Source: JACKDX01 sp964640175
GTDB lineage: Bacteria; Myxococcota_A; Polyangia; Polyangiales; GCA-016699535
Direction of reading: 5' to 3'
Assembly (NCBI GenBank): GCA_964640175.1
Contig: CAZXFW010000008.1
Span: 92,459 to 156,458 of the forward strand
DNA: 64,000 nt
The notes under the pieces are model-generated. The model searched no databases. It worked only from the letters and a program-made list of their open reading frames with translations, and was not told the DNA's origin. The number at the start of each line of letters is the position of its first letter. The first letter of the stretch is position 1. The position numbers and the translations under genes were made by a program. Positions 26,243-35,529 of the stretch are shown piece by piece.

Positions 26243-27280
26243 TTAGCTCATGACGTCACGAAACGTGACCAGTACTAAAAGACCAAGCAAAAGTAATAAC
26301 CCTACAGTATGGACTGCTGCTTCCACACGTGCATCCGGGCGACGCTTTGCAATGAGTTCATAGCCTAAGAACGCTAATCGCCCACCGTCCAATCCGGGAA
26401 GCGGAAGAAGATTAAACATTCCTAAAGCCACAGACAAAACAATCAGCATCCATGTATATTCACCAGGGCCCCGTTTGGCAGACTCGGCAACCATCTTTCC
26501 CATCCGCACAGGGCCTGCAAGCCCATCAAGCGTTCGTTGCTTAAACAAGTCTAGAATCCCCGCGGCATTGAGAACAGTTACCTCATAAGGAAACTTCACA
26601 GCCAGGCGTGCCGCTTCAGCCGCAGTATAGTGACGGTAATGTTTGGTGAATGTGACCCCAATCACGCCACGTCCCTCTTGCTTTTCTGGGGTAATCGTCA
26701 TGACGGGTATGCGCTTTCCCTGCCGTTCGACAACGTAGCGCGTGGGCTTTCCAGCGCGTGCCGAGGTGATGCGAATCAAATCGCCAAAATTCCGAATGTG
26801 TTCACCTTCTGCCTCAACAATGATGTCGCCTGTTTTGATCCCCGCTATCGCCGCTGGCGCCTGAGGATTAATAGGCGTAACCACCGGACGAGTCAGATGT
26901 TCGGGCCAGCCCCACAGTGCCAGAAAAAACACCATGACAGCTGCGAGGGAATAGTTTGCAAACGGTCCGGCAAAAATGGTGGCAATCCGGGCTGAGAGGC
27001 TTTTATTAGGAAACAGAGAAGGATCGCCAGGATCCACCTCTTCGTGCGGATTCATGCCCGCAATTTGCACGTAAGCCAAAAAAGGAATAGCGCACACCTG
27101 AAACACCGTCGGGCTGTCCTTCGCTTGATACCGAAACACTACTGGGCCAATCCCTATGCTGAAACGCACAACCTGCATCCCATAAGCCCTTGCAACAAAA
27201 TAATGTCCCGCCTCGTGCACGATCACGAGCACCGAAATACCTAATATCGCCAATACGATGAGACCTGGATTCATACCCAC
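26243..27280 (-). CDS. rseP: Site-2 intramembrane metalloprotease RseP
   Basis: Zinc protease that cleaves transmembrane anti-sigma factors and remnant signal peptides within the inner membrane. H22-E23-xx-H26 (VHEAGHYFVA) is the zinc motif in the first membrane helix; NLLPLPGLDGGRLAF supplies the third ligand; one PDZ domain (about 110-200; GIKTGDIIVEAEGEHIRNFGD) lies between. The 345 residues fit the one-PDZ version rather than the 450-residue E. coli form. Start is GTG 27280 or ATG 27274, both after AAAGGA. Confidence 0.93.
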   Translation of the reverse strand: MGMNPGLIVLAILGISVLVIVHEAGHYFVARAYGMQVVRFSIGIGPVVFRYQAKDSPTVFQVCAIPFLAYVQIAGMNPHEEVDPGDPSLFPNKSLSARIATIFAGPFANYSLAAVMVFFLALWGWPEHLTRPVVTPINPQAPAAIAGIKTGDIIVEAEGEHIRNFGDLIRITSARAGKPTRYVVERQGKRIPVMTITPEKQEGRGVIGVTFTKHYRHYTAAEAARLAVKFPYEVTVLNAAGILDLFKQRTLDGLAGPVRMGKMVAESAKRGPGEYTWMLIVLSVALGMFNLLPLPGLDGGRLAFLGYELIAKRRPDARVEAAVHTVGLLLLLGLLVLVTFRDVMS

Positions 27281-27369
27281 TAAAATCCTTTGCTACCTAG
27301 CCTTGAAAGGTAGCATACTCCGGTTTGACCCGAATTAACCGTATCCAACCGTTTAGACAGTAACTTACA

Positions 27370-29022
27370 ATGCGGCTTGCGCTTTGCCAAATCAACCCAA
27401 CTATTGGTGACCTAGAGGGAAACTGCCGCAAAATTGCCAGCTGGGCAGACCAAGCTGCCAAGCAAGGCGCTCGCATTGCAGTGTTTCCGGAGTTGGCAGT
27501 ATGTGGGTATCCACCGCGCGATTTGTTGGATCGGCCACAGTTTGTGAAGGACAGCATGCAAGCCATGGTCTCGCTAGCAGCTCAGCTTCCCTCTAACCTT
27601 TACACTATTGTAGGTGGCATCTATCAGCCAGAAGCATCTGGCCTACGTCCCTACAACAGCGCAGCTATCATTCACGCAAACACCATAGAACGATGGATAC
27701 ATAAACGTTTGTTACCCACCTATGACGTATTTGATGAACATCGCTATTTCATTCCTGCCGAATCACAGGCGCCCTTTCAGATAGACGGCTGTTCTTTGGG
27801 CATTACCTTGTGCGAAGATGCCTGGAACGATGTATCGGTGCAAGGGCTTACAGGCCGCTATACGACCAACCCCATTGCAGACCTAATCACACAGGGCGTA
27901 GACGTTCTCATCAATCTCTCGGCGTCGCCTTTTGCAGTCTCAAAGTTACATCCACGCACAGAAATGTTTGCAACGATAGCAAAACGCCACACCAAACCTT
28001 TGGTGTTTGTCAATCAAGTGGGTGGAAATGATGATCTCATCTTCGACGGACATTCTGCGGTATTCGGGCCGGACGGAAGCTTATGGCATTTGGCCACACC
28101 TTTTTCTGAAGACATGGTGCTTACTGAACTCAAGCCCACTCACGCCTCTATATCCTTACTTGAAGACGATGTCGCAATCAAAGAAGCGCTTATCTTAGGC
28201 ACACAGGATTACGCACACAAATGCGGTTTTCAACGTGCCGTGTTAGGGCTTTCAGGAGGCATTGACAGTGCTCTTTGTGCAGCCATTGCCGCAGAAGCAC
28301 TCGGTCCTCACAATGTGCTTGGGGTTAGCATGTCAACACGGTACAACTCTGAACAGAGTGTCAGCGACGCTATCGCCCTGGCAAATAACTTAGGCATTCA
28401 ATGGCAACACATCGACATCGACCCTGTATACATCGCATATGAAAAACTCCTGGAACCCGTCTTCCAGCAAATCTCAAATGGAACACATGGCCATGCTACC
28501 TTTGAGAATGTACAGTCTCGCATTCGTGGCGCAACTCTCATGGCCATTTCCAATCGGTTTGGACACCTTTTACTCAGTACAGGAAACAAAAGTGAGATTG
28601 CCATGGGGTACTGCACCCTGTACGGCGACATGGCAGGCGGGTTAGCCGTCCTTAGCGATTTACCTAAGACGGTCGTGTATCGCATTGTGAATGTATTCAA
28701 CAAACAAGCAGGGTATTCGCTGATCCCTGATGCGATCATCCAAAAGCCACCAAGCGCTGAGCTTCGACCTAACCAAAAAGACACCGATACGTTACCCCCC
28801 TACGATGTGCTCGATCCGATTCTCGAAGACTTCATTGAAAACGATTTATCCGCCGAAGCCATCATTCATAAGGGATTCGACGCCTCTACCGTCTATGAGA
28901 TCCTTCACGCAGTCCGTCGAAACGAATACAAACGCCGTCAAATGCCACCTGGGCTTATCGTAACTCGCAAAGCCTTTGGTCCCGGACGACGTTATCCCAT
29001 TGCACAAGCCTACAAAACCTAA
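27370..29022 (+). CDS. nadE: Glutamine-dependent NAD+ synthetase
   Basis: Makes NAD+ from deamido-NAD+, ATP and glutamine. The N-terminal nitrilase-like glutaminase domain (1-260) has the triad Glu (FPELAVCGYPP), Lys (HKRLLPTYDVFDE) and Cys (LGITLCEDAWND). The C-terminal synthetase domain (about 275-550) has the pyrophosphatase loop LGLSGGIDSALCAAIA. Total 550 residues, the normal length of the two-domain form. Divergent from rseP. Confidence 0.97.
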   Translation: MRLALCQINPTIGDLEGNCRKIASWADQAAKQGARIAVFPELAVCGYPPRDLLDRPQFVKDSMQAMVSLAAQLPSNLYTIVGGIYQPEASGLRPYNSAAIIHANTIERWIHKRLLPTYDVFDEHRYFIPAESQAPFQIDGCSLGITLCEDAWNDVSVQGLTGRYTTNPIADLITQGVDVLINLSASPFAVSKLHPRTEMFATIAKRHTKPLVFVNQVGGNDDLIFDGHSAVFGPDGSLWHLATPFSEDMVLTELKPTHASISLLEDDVAIKEALILGTQDYAHKCGFQRAVLGLSGGIDSALCAAIAAEALGPHNVLGVSMSTRYNSEQSVSDAIALANNLGIQWQHIDIDPVYIAYEKLLEPVFQQISNGTHGHATFENVQSRIRGATLMAISNRFGHLLLSTGNKSEIAMGYCTLYGDMAGGLAVLSDLPKTVVYRIVNVFNKQAGYSLIPDAIIQKPPSAELRPNQKDTDTLPPYDVLDPILEDFIENDLSAEAIIHKGFDASTVYEILHAVRRNEYKRRQMPPGLIVTRKAFGPGRRYPIAQAYKT

Positions 29023-29038
29023 GCAGCTGTCCTATCCA

Positions 29039-30442
29039 CTATGACGCGCTTCGCTTGCGGGCGCGAAGGCGCTTTCGTAAAATATCTGCGTAACCTTTTT
29101 TATTCTCCTGCCGCGATCTTCCAATGGCAAGAGCATCGTCAGGCACGTCTGTCGTCACCGTGGTCCCTGTAGCAATATAGGCATTTTCACCTATTTTGAT
29201 AGGCGCCACCAATTGAGAGTCACTGCCCACAAAAACGTTATCGCCCAATACTGTGCGATGCTTTTGCACACCATCGTAATTGCAAAAAATGGTTCCAGCG
29301 CCAATGTTGACGCCCTCACCAATGTCGCCGTCGCCAAGGTAAGCCAAATGGTTTGCCTTTGAACCTTCGCCCAATTGTGTATGTTTAGTTTCCACAAAAT
29401 TACCTATTTGCGCACGTCGGCCAATGTTCGATCTTGGACGCACGTGGGCAAATGGGCCAAGCTGCGCTTCTGGTCCCACGATGCTTTGCGTTACGACTGT
29501 ATACGGTTTGAGATATGCATTCTCTTGCACGTGCGTATCTTGAAGTACGCATCCAACATCAATATATGCGCCTTTTTCTATCACACATGTACCGCGCAAG
29601 GTCACTCCATTTTGGAGAGTTACATCCGGACCAAGGCGTACATCATGATCAACGTATACTGTATCAAGGTCATGAATGGTTACCCCGTCAAGCGCATGTT
29701 GTTCTGCGATTCGCCGACGCATGCGTTTTTCGGCAGCGGCAAGATCTCGTCGGTCGTTCACGCCATACAAATCTTGGGCATCCCAAGGCACACCATGAAC
29801 GCCCACCTGTTCGGCTGCAAGCTTAACAATGTCTGTCAATAATAACTCTTGCTGTGCGTTATTAGGATTAAGCATCGTGATAGCTTTTCTGATGAAGGCC
29901 AAATCGACAAAGTATATCCCAGGGTTGATTTCGCAAATTGCCTGCTCTGCCTGACTACAATCACGTTGTTCTTTGACCTCACCAATTTCAGAAGACACGT
30001 TGCGAATGATCCGGCCATAACCTGTGGGGTTCTCCACCATGGTGGTAATCATCCGCAAGCCAGCCGCAGACTTCGGATCTAACCCACTTAATGTATGAAA
30101 TACGCTCGCCTGAAGTAACGGCATGTCACCGTACGCGATTGCAAGCCACCCTGAACTATCTTTGATTTTGTTAAGGCCACAAGCCACTGCATCTCCGGTA
30201 CCACGCTGTTCTGTTTGGATAGCAATGGTCACTCGGTCTTGAAAATAATGCTCTAACGTTGCTTCTATGCGTTCGGCATTTTGCCCTATCACAACAACAA
30301 CGTGTTTCGCACCCGCGTCCAATGCAGCTGCGATTGGATAATAAAGCATGGGCTTACCGGCCATAGGATGGAGTACCTTTGGCAACTCACTCCGCATGCG
30401 AGTGCCTTTTCCTGCTGCTAGAATCATTGCTGAAAAGCTCAT
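29039..30442 (-). CDS. glmU: Bifunctional GlmU, UDP-GlcNAc synthesis
   Basis: Acetylates glucosamine-1-phosphate and couples it to UTP, giving UDP-N-acetylglucosamine for peptidoglycan and LPS. The N-terminal pyrophosphorylase (1-230; ILAAGKGTRMRSELPKVLH) and the C-terminal left-handed beta-helix acetyltransferase (about 255-450; RSNIGRRAQIGNFVETKHT, AYLGDGDIGEGVNIGAGTI) are complete; 467 residues fits. Last gene of the heme operon, 11 bases after the ArsA-like gene. Confidence 0.97.
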   Translation of the reverse strand: MSFSAMILAAGKGTRMRSELPKVLHPMAGKPMLYYPIAAALDAGAKHVVVVIGQNAERIEATLEHYFQDRVTIAIQTEQRGTGDAVACGLNKIKDSSGWLAIAYGDMPLLQASVFHTLSGLDPKSAAGLRMITTMVENPTGYGRIIRNVSSEIGEVKEQRDCSQAEQAICEINPGIYFVDLAFIRKAITMLNPNNAQQELLLTDIVKLAAEQVGVHGVPWDAQDLYGVNDRRDLAAAEKRMRRRIAEQHALDGVTIHDLDTVYVDHDVRLGPDVTLQNGVTLRGTCVIEKGAYIDVGCVLQDTHVQENAYLKPYTVVTQSIVGPEAQLGPFAHVRPRSNIGRRAQIGNFVETKHTQLGEGSKANHLAYLGDGDIGEGVNIGAGTIFCNYDGVQKHRTVLGDNVFVGSDSQLVAPIKIGENAYIATGTTVTTDVPDDALAIGRSRQENKKGYADILRKRLRARKRSAS

Positions 30443-30453
30443 ATCAACCTACT

Positions 30454-31614
30454 TTAACTCACCAAAACGGGTTTCAACAAAGCTTCGCCCAACATCGCGA
30501 GCCCTCCTAAGTCATGCACGTCTTGCGCCATCAATGGCACCTCAAGGTGTAACATGCTGTCACCTTCTTCTTGACGACGAAACTGTTCGATCAGCGTTCG
30601 ATCATTCATGGCCCGTATTTGTTCCTCTTGATATGCTTGTTTCATCTTACTAAGCAACGTGGTTGAGTGCTCGTACGCAGGAAATAACGTCACAAGATCA
30701 GCATCGGTCAGTTCTGGACACGAGCCGGGATTAGGCTGAACTCGATTGAAAACCACTGCATTTACAGAAAGCTGACGTTCCTTGAGCTCCCCCAACGTAG
30801 CATCCAATTCCACCAGTGCGGGTGGGCTCGTACTGGTCACCACAAGATAACTTACATGCCACTCTCGCAGTGTTTCTCTGACACGCATGGCACGTTGTCG
30901 AAATCCCCCGAAAAGCGCATTTAATTCCGTAATAAATTCAGAGATTTCAGACATGAACTCTGCCCCAGTGAGCCACGATAACCCCTTCAAAACCGTCGCT
31001 GCACCCTTGCTGACCAGACCAAACGAAAAGCTTCCGGACCGTCCAAGCGCTTGAATCAACCATCGTGTCGCTGGAGAATCAATCGCATCAATTAAAATGT
31101 CTGGTGCATCTAAAAAGCCAAACACCTCAGAACTGGGCGGCGTATCCACCACGACAAGATCATAATCCCCCTCTTGCTGTATCGCATAGAGCTTTTCCAT
31201 AGCCATATACTCTTGAGTGCCAGCAAGCGAATTCGCAATGTACTGATATAACCGATTGTTGAAGATACGAGCCAACTTGTCCGGATCCGACGTATATTTT
31301 CGGATCAGATCATCAAACGTCTGTTTCTTATCAAGTATCATGGCGTAAAGCTCTCCCTGACAAGACAAGCCATGTTTCGTCAAAAGCGCTTCCGAAATGA
31401 GGCAAGGGCTATCAGACAACGCATCAAGCCCCATACTGTTAGCCAAACGCTTCGCAGGATCAATCGTTAAACAAAGCACTTTACGTCCACGCATTGCTCC
31501 TTGAAGAGCAAGAGCGGCAGAAAGAGATGTTTTCCCAACCCCTCCTGCGCCCAGGACAATCAAAGTACGACTTTGATCAATAATGTCACTTAACGGCATA
31601 ACCACATCAGTCAT
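30454..31614 (-). CDS. ArsA/Get3-like anion-transporting ATPase
   Basis: A deviant-Walker ATPase of 386 residues with the signature loop GAGGVGKTSLS (two-lysine type begins GAGGVGKT), CLTIDPAKRLANSMG (switch I) and VVVDTPPSSEV (switch II). ArsA drives arsenite export and Get3 targets tail-anchored proteins; bacterial homologues of this size in Myxococcota have no settled function. No arsenic genes are nearby; its place between hemC and glmU suggests a housekeeping role. Overlaps hemC by 8 bases. Confidence 0.85.
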   Translation of the reverse strand: MTDVVMPLSDIIDQSRTLIVLGAGGVGKTSLSAALALQGAMRGRKVLCLTIDPAKRLANSMGLDALSDSPCLISEALLTKHGLSCQGELYAMILDKKQTFDDLIRKYTSDPDKLARIFNNRLYQYIANSLAGTQEYMAMEKLYAIQQEGDYDLVVVDTPPSSEVFGFLDAPDILIDAIDSPATRWLIQALGRSGSFSFGLVSKGAATVLKGLSWLTGAEFMSEISEFITELNALFGGFRQRAMRVRETLREWHVSYLVVTSTSPPALVELDATLGELKERQLSVNAVVFNRVQPNPGSCPELTDADLVTLFPAYEHSTTLLSKMKQAYQEEQIRAMNDRTLIEQFRRQEEGDSMLHLEVPLMAQDVHDLGGLAMLGEALLKPVLVS

Positions 31615-32551
31615 GCGGCATCATATCAGCAGCACCTTGTTCAAGCATTTTCATGGCTAATTCATCGCCGATACGACGCGCTTGAGCATACCGTTCCTGA
31701 AGATTAGTAAACAGGACTTGTTCATGAGTCCCAGAAGCAATGACTTTATCTTCTGTAGTTGAAGCGACCATTGCATCCAAACGCAACTGTTGCCCATTGG
31801 CCCCAGAGGTTGCATGTGCCGCAACCGGTGTACGGCAATTAACACCTAGATGCTTTGCAAATGCACGCTCTGCCTCAATTTCCATACGTGCAATAGGATC
31901 CTCCAGTGGCTGAAAATACTGGATCATGGCTTGATGCTCCGCACGCGCTTGGATGGCGATTGCGCCTTGACCGACAGCAGGAATTGACAGTTCCCTTGAT
32001 ATTGGCCGAATGCGGGCATCTGAAATACCAAGCCGACGAAGCCCCGCTATTGCCACCACAATGGCGCTATAATCACCCTGCTCTAACTTTTTTAAACGTG
32101 TATCCACATTGCCACGTATCGGTTCGTAAGCAAGATCAGGCCTAACTCTCCGTAACTGAATCGTGCGTCGCAGTGAACTCGTGCCTATTGTCGAGCCTGC
32201 TTCCAGTTCATCAAGATCTTCACCACTTTGTGCAATCAACGCATCCCTCGGATCCTCTCTTGAGGGAACGCAAACAATTTCCAATCCCTCCGCAAGCTCC
32301 GCAGGCAAATCTTTCATTGAATGAATGGCAATATCCGCTTTGTTCTCAAGAATCGCGTTCTCAAGCTCGCTTACAAACAGTGCTTTGCCTCCCATTTGCC
32401 AAAGCGGGCCTTGTTGATGGATATCCCCACGGGTTGTAATTAACACCTCTTCGATTTCAAGAGCGGGATGATTTGCCAGAAGCAGTTTTTCAACCCAGCG
32501 TGTCTGTGCCAGTGCCAATTGGCTCTGGCGTGTCGCTATTCTTAATTTCAT
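31607..32551 (-). CDS. hemC: Porphobilinogen deaminase (hydroxymethylbilane synthase)
   Basis: Joins four porphobilinogens into hydroxymethylbilane. N-terminus LRIATRQSQLALAQTRWV, then ITTRGD, FVSELENAIL and HSMKDLPAEL are family signatures; the dipyrromethane cofactor attaches to the Cys of LGVNCRTPVAAHA (about 240). 314 residues, normal. Start overlaps the hemA stop by 4 bases. Confidence 0.97.
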   Translation of the reverse strand: MKLRIATRQSQLALAQTRWVEKLLLANHPALEIEEVLITTRGDIHQQGPLWQMGGKALFVSELENAILENKADIAIHSMKDLPAELAEGLEIVCVPSREDPRDALIAQSGEDLDELEAGSTIGTSSLRRTIQLRRVRPDLAYEPIRGNVDTRLKKLEQGDYSAIVVAIAGLRRLGISDARIRPISRELSIPAVGQGAIAIQARAEHQAMIQYFQPLEDPIARMEIEAERAFAKHLGVNCRTPVAAHATSGANGQQLRLDAMVASTTEDKVIASGTHEQVLFTNLQERYAQARRIGDELAMKMLEQGAADMMPHD

Positions 32552-33801
32552 GACGCGCCCTTTACGTCGTCATCCAGTCCAAACAATTTTCTTATCACTG
32601 CAGCTTCCTGCTCTAGGTCGGGAATACTTTCGCCTGTTTTAAGCATTTGAAGAGGCCGATTAAGCAACTTATTCACAATGCTATCTGACCAGTAATCGAG
32701 CTTCGATTTGTCCATGCCCTTACCCAATCGCAATACTTCATCATGCACGATCGTATGCAACTGTGTACGCAATGCAGCAATCGTCGGAGAAAGCTGTAAG
32801 GATCGCCTCCATTGCTCAAATTTTTCGACATGTGTTTCCAACACGTGTTCTGCCGCAGCGATTTCAGATCGTCTAACTCTTAAATTTTCCTGAGAAAGTT
32901 TTTGCAGATCGTCCAGATCATAGACATACACACTATCGCTCTTACCAACCATGGGGTCTATATTGCGTGGAACCGCAATATCAATAAAAAAGATCGGTCT
33001 ATGTCGACGAATTTTGACCACTTGGTTCATCATCTCGACGTCAATAATTGGCTGTTGGCTTGCTGTAGAAGCAATCGCAATATCTACATGGGCTAGTTTC
33101 TCTTGGAGATGTTCATAGGGCACAAACACACCTCGAAACCGTTTGGCCAAGGAGGCGCCTCGCTCAGCACTGCGATTAACAACAAACAGCTCGGCGCCAC
33201 GATCGGTTAGCTTCTTTGCCGCACTTTCTCCCATTTTCCCAGCGCCAATTAGGAGCACTTGTCGATGATTGAGATCACCAAAAATTTTGGAAGCCAAGTC
33301 TACTCCCACAGAACTAACGCTCACGGCACCTGCTGCAATCGCGGTTTCGGCTCGAATCTGTTTTGCAGCTTGTAAAGCATGTTGGAATGCTCTTCCCAAA
33401 ACAGTGCGAAGCGCTCCAGAGGTTTGCGCGGACAACATGGCTTTCTTTACCTGGCCTAAGATCTGAGGTTCACCTATCACCATAGAATCCAGACTTGAAG
33501 CAACACGAAACACATGACGAATGGCTAAAACACCACTATGTTCATACAAATGCGCCATCACGGTGGAATCTGTATGTGATAAGCGTTCGCGTATAACCTG
33601 AGTAGAATAAGCAAGATCGTTGGTATAACCATATACTTCGACTCGGTTACACGTTGATACAAGAACACATTCTTCAAGCCGTGCTTTTTGCAGGAGAGTC
33701 TGCACACTCTCTGCAGATTGGATAATAGAACTAGCCACGTGCTCCCGAAGCTCAACAGGAGCTGTATGATGCGAAAGACCCACCACGAACAGCTCCATCA
33801 T
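32548..33801 (-). CDS. hemA: Glutamyl-tRNA reductase
   Basis: Reduces Glu-tRNA to glutamate-1-semialdehyde with NADPH, first committed step of the C5 route, feeding HemL. The active-site Cys is in VSTCNRVEVYGY (about 50); GLSHHTAPVELRE and the NADPH loop LLIGAGKMGE are clear; the C-terminal dimerisation helix is present. 417 residues, normal. Coupled by 4-base overlaps to the genes on both sides. Confidence 0.97.
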   Translation of the reverse strand: MMELFVVGLSHHTAPVELREHVASSIIQSAESVQTLLQKARLEECVLVSTCNRVEVYGYTNDLAYSTQVIRERLSHTDSTVMAHLYEHSGVLAIRHVFRVASSLDSMVIGEPQILGQVKKAMLSAQTSGALRTVLGRAFQHALQAAKQIRAETAIAAGAVSVSSVGVDLASKIFGDLNHRQVLLIGAGKMGESAAKKLTDRGAELFVVNRSAERGASLAKRFRGVFVPYEHLQEKLAHVDIAIASTASQQPIIDVEMMNQVVKIRRHRPIFFIDIAVPRNIDPMVGKSDSVYVYDLDDLQKLSQENLRVRRSEIAAAEHVLETHVEKFEQWRRSLQLSPTIAALRTQLHTIVHDEVLRLGKGMDKSKLDYWSDSIVNKLLNRPLQMLKTGESIPDLEQEAAVIRKLFGLDDDVKGAS

Positions 33802-34619
33802 GGACTAAGCCCTATCCCTCGCAACATGTATCCCAGCAAGACCAACATGGAACAAACAAACCCTATCATTGTCCCAATGGCAGCGCGTCTGCCCCTCCAA
33901 CCTGCTGCAAAACGCAGCACTAACACTGCTGCAAAACATACCCAAGCAAAGAGGGCAAAGACTTGCCCGTAGCTCAGCACAAATAATGTCCCATGCATGC
34001 GATAACTTCGCATCGCACCGGTTGCAATGCCTAATGTCAACAATGGAAAACCAAGAGTGACAAGGAATAGCACCAAGCTATCTAACACCTGTAAATCTGG
34101 AAGTCGTTGAAAGAGCCCTCCCAGCGTTTTCCTGCGCAGCATGGTTTCTTGTATCAAGTAAGCAACTGAAACCGTAAATGCCAAGACAAACGCCACCAAG
34201 CCAAGCATGTTGACTGCAATATGAAATGTGAGAAGCGCATCGCGCTGCACCGCGTTCGCTGAAATTACGTTATCTCGAACGAGTTCTGATCCTGCGTACA
34301 ACAATAACACTACAGGAACAACAAACGCCCCTAAGGGTGTCAGTCTGGCGTGTAGCCATGCAGCAAACAAATACACTACCCCCAAGATGAGCGCTGTCGC
34401 ACTAAGGCCAAGTCGGAGGTCGAGTTCGACACGCCCGGAAGCTATAAAACTAACCACGAGATGACACACGTGAACAAACAATGCGAGTTGTAACGTGCGC
34501 TTCGCGTATTTATTGCTTTTAGCAGCGCCACGTATCAGTGCACCTGCATACCATGCAGAAGCAGTGGCATAGAGTCCTAACAGGACGACCGAAAAACCAT
34601 GAAGAATGGTTGCCATCAT
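33798..34619 (-). CDS. CcsA/HemX-type membrane protein of cytochrome c assembly family
   Basis: A 273-residue integral membrane protein with about eight hydrophobic helices, of the CcsA/HemX family found directly before hemA in many bacteria. CcsA proteins export and handle heme for cytochrome c maturation (system II), while HemX modulates HemA level in Bacillus; sequence and position next to hemA leave both open. I see no clear WWD tryptophan-rich motif (a GxWWxWD stretch is absent), which favours HemX-like over a full heme lyase. Confidence 0.8.
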   Translation of the reverse strand: MMATILHGFSVVLLGLYATASAWYAGALIRGAAKSNKYAKRTLQLALFVHVCHLVVSFIASGRVELDLRLGLSATALILGVVYLFAAWLHARLTPLGAFVVPVVLLLYAGSELVRDNVISANAVQRDALLTFHIAVNMLGLVAFVLAFTVSVAYLIQETMLRRKTLGGLFQRLPDLQVLDSLVLFLVTLGFPLLTLGIATGAMRSYRMHGTLFVLSYGQVFALFAWVCFAAVLVLRFAAGWRGRRAAIGTMIGFVCSMLVLLGYMLRGIGLSP

Positions 34620-35008
34620 GGCCTGCTTAAGAAAAACCGAGTAAGTAAATCGAGTTCGGGAACGGTATTCTCACGATAGTGTGCTTTCTTCTGGCCAGAC
34701 GGACTATCAAGCACTGCCTCGCCGATAAAGCCCTCGACAACACGGTATGCATTGTCACCTAAAACAACAGAGTCTGCACACAACTCGGCCCCTAACTCAG
34801 ATAGCTCATTCAAGTCTTTAACCTTACCCACTAACGCAGCGTGATCTTTACCACCTGTCAATTCCTCCAGAAAGTGCACAGCCGACTTCAACAAGAATCG
34901 CTGCTTGTCTTTGGTCAAGGTCATGATATCGCTGTGGATTTCAACTCGATGCTCAGATAGCCATTTATCAACAGCTTCTTGAGGAAGAAATACGCGAGTA
35001 GCTTTCAT
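34616..35008 (-). CDS. Unknown protein, first gene of the heme operon
   Basis: A 130-residue soluble protein: VFLPQEAVDKWLSEHRVEIHSDIMTL, helical middle, and ENTVPELDLLTRFFLSR at the end. I do not recognise a named family, though it looks like a conserved domain (start with a DNA/RNA- or ligand-binding-like strand, no membrane segments). Its stop overlaps the CcsA/HemX-like start by 4 bases. Position suggests a role in heme or cytochrome metabolism. Confidence 0.75.
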   Translation of the reverse strand: MKATRVFLPQEAVDKWLSEHRVEIHSDIMTLTKDKQRFLLKSAVHFLEELTGGKDHAALVGKVKDLNELSELGAELCADSVVLGDNAYRVVEGFIGEAVLDSPSGQKKAHYRENTVPELDLLTRFFLSRP

Positions 35009-35091
35009 GGCTTTAACTCAGCTCCAGCCCGGATTGAAAGGGCCGTACAAATACATTGATAGATTATCATGGCCAGGCCATAAACGATAGG

Positions 35092-35120
35092 TTGACACCC
35101 AACAGGGCTAGTCTTAAGTT
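35092..35120 (+). promoter_or_regulatory. Promoter of trxA
   Basis: Perfect TTGACA (35092-35097), a 17-base spacer, then TAAGTT (35115-35120). Transcription would begin near 35127; GGAGA about 10 bases before the ATG serves as ribosome-binding site. Confidence 0.7.
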
Positions 35121-35144
35121 GTCAGTACTTATCACGGAGAAATT

Positions 35145-35474
35145 ATGGCAAGCGACCACATCATTCCAGCAAACGACCTCAACTTTGAGACAGAAGTGCT
35201 TCAATCCGACCTGCCAGTGCTTGTAGATTTTATGGCAACATGGTGTGGCCCTTGTCGCACCATTGCCCCTTTCATCGAACAGCTTGCCACAGAATATCAA
35301 GGGCGAGCCAAATTCGCGAAAGTTGATATCGACGAAAGCCCAGGCGTAGCCCAGCGTTACGGAATCCGCGGGGTTCCTACACTTTATGTCTTTAAAGGTG
35401 GAGAAATCGCCGCTCAATTAGTCGGAGCAGCACCGAAGCAGTCCATTGCCTCGCTCATCGAACGGGCTCTTTAG
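35145..35474 (+). CDS. trxA: Thioredoxin
   Basis: Cytoplasmic dithiol carrier that reduces protein disulfides. Active site WCGPC in MATWCGPCRTIAPF, then KVDIDESPGVAQRYGIRGVPTL with the cis-proline. 109 residues, the standard single-domain size. It stands alone between divergent and convergent neighbours with its own promoter. Two short hairpins follow (GAGTG-AGA-CACTC near 35479 and GAGAG-TTA-CTCTC near 35514). Confidence 0.97.
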   Translation: MASDHIIPANDLNFETEVLQSDLPVLVDFMATWCGPCRTIAPFIEQLATEYQGRAKFAKVDIDESPGVAQRYGIRGVPTLYVFKGGEIAAQLVGAAPKQSIASLIERAL

Positions 35475-35529
35475 ACTTGAGTGAGACACTCCGCGACGGA
35501 TACTTCCTACAAGCGAGAGTTACTCTCCT

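Noticed and set aside
35479..35522. Two short hairpins after trxA as an intrinsic terminator
   Set aside because: Stems of only 5 pairs and no T-run; too weak to call.
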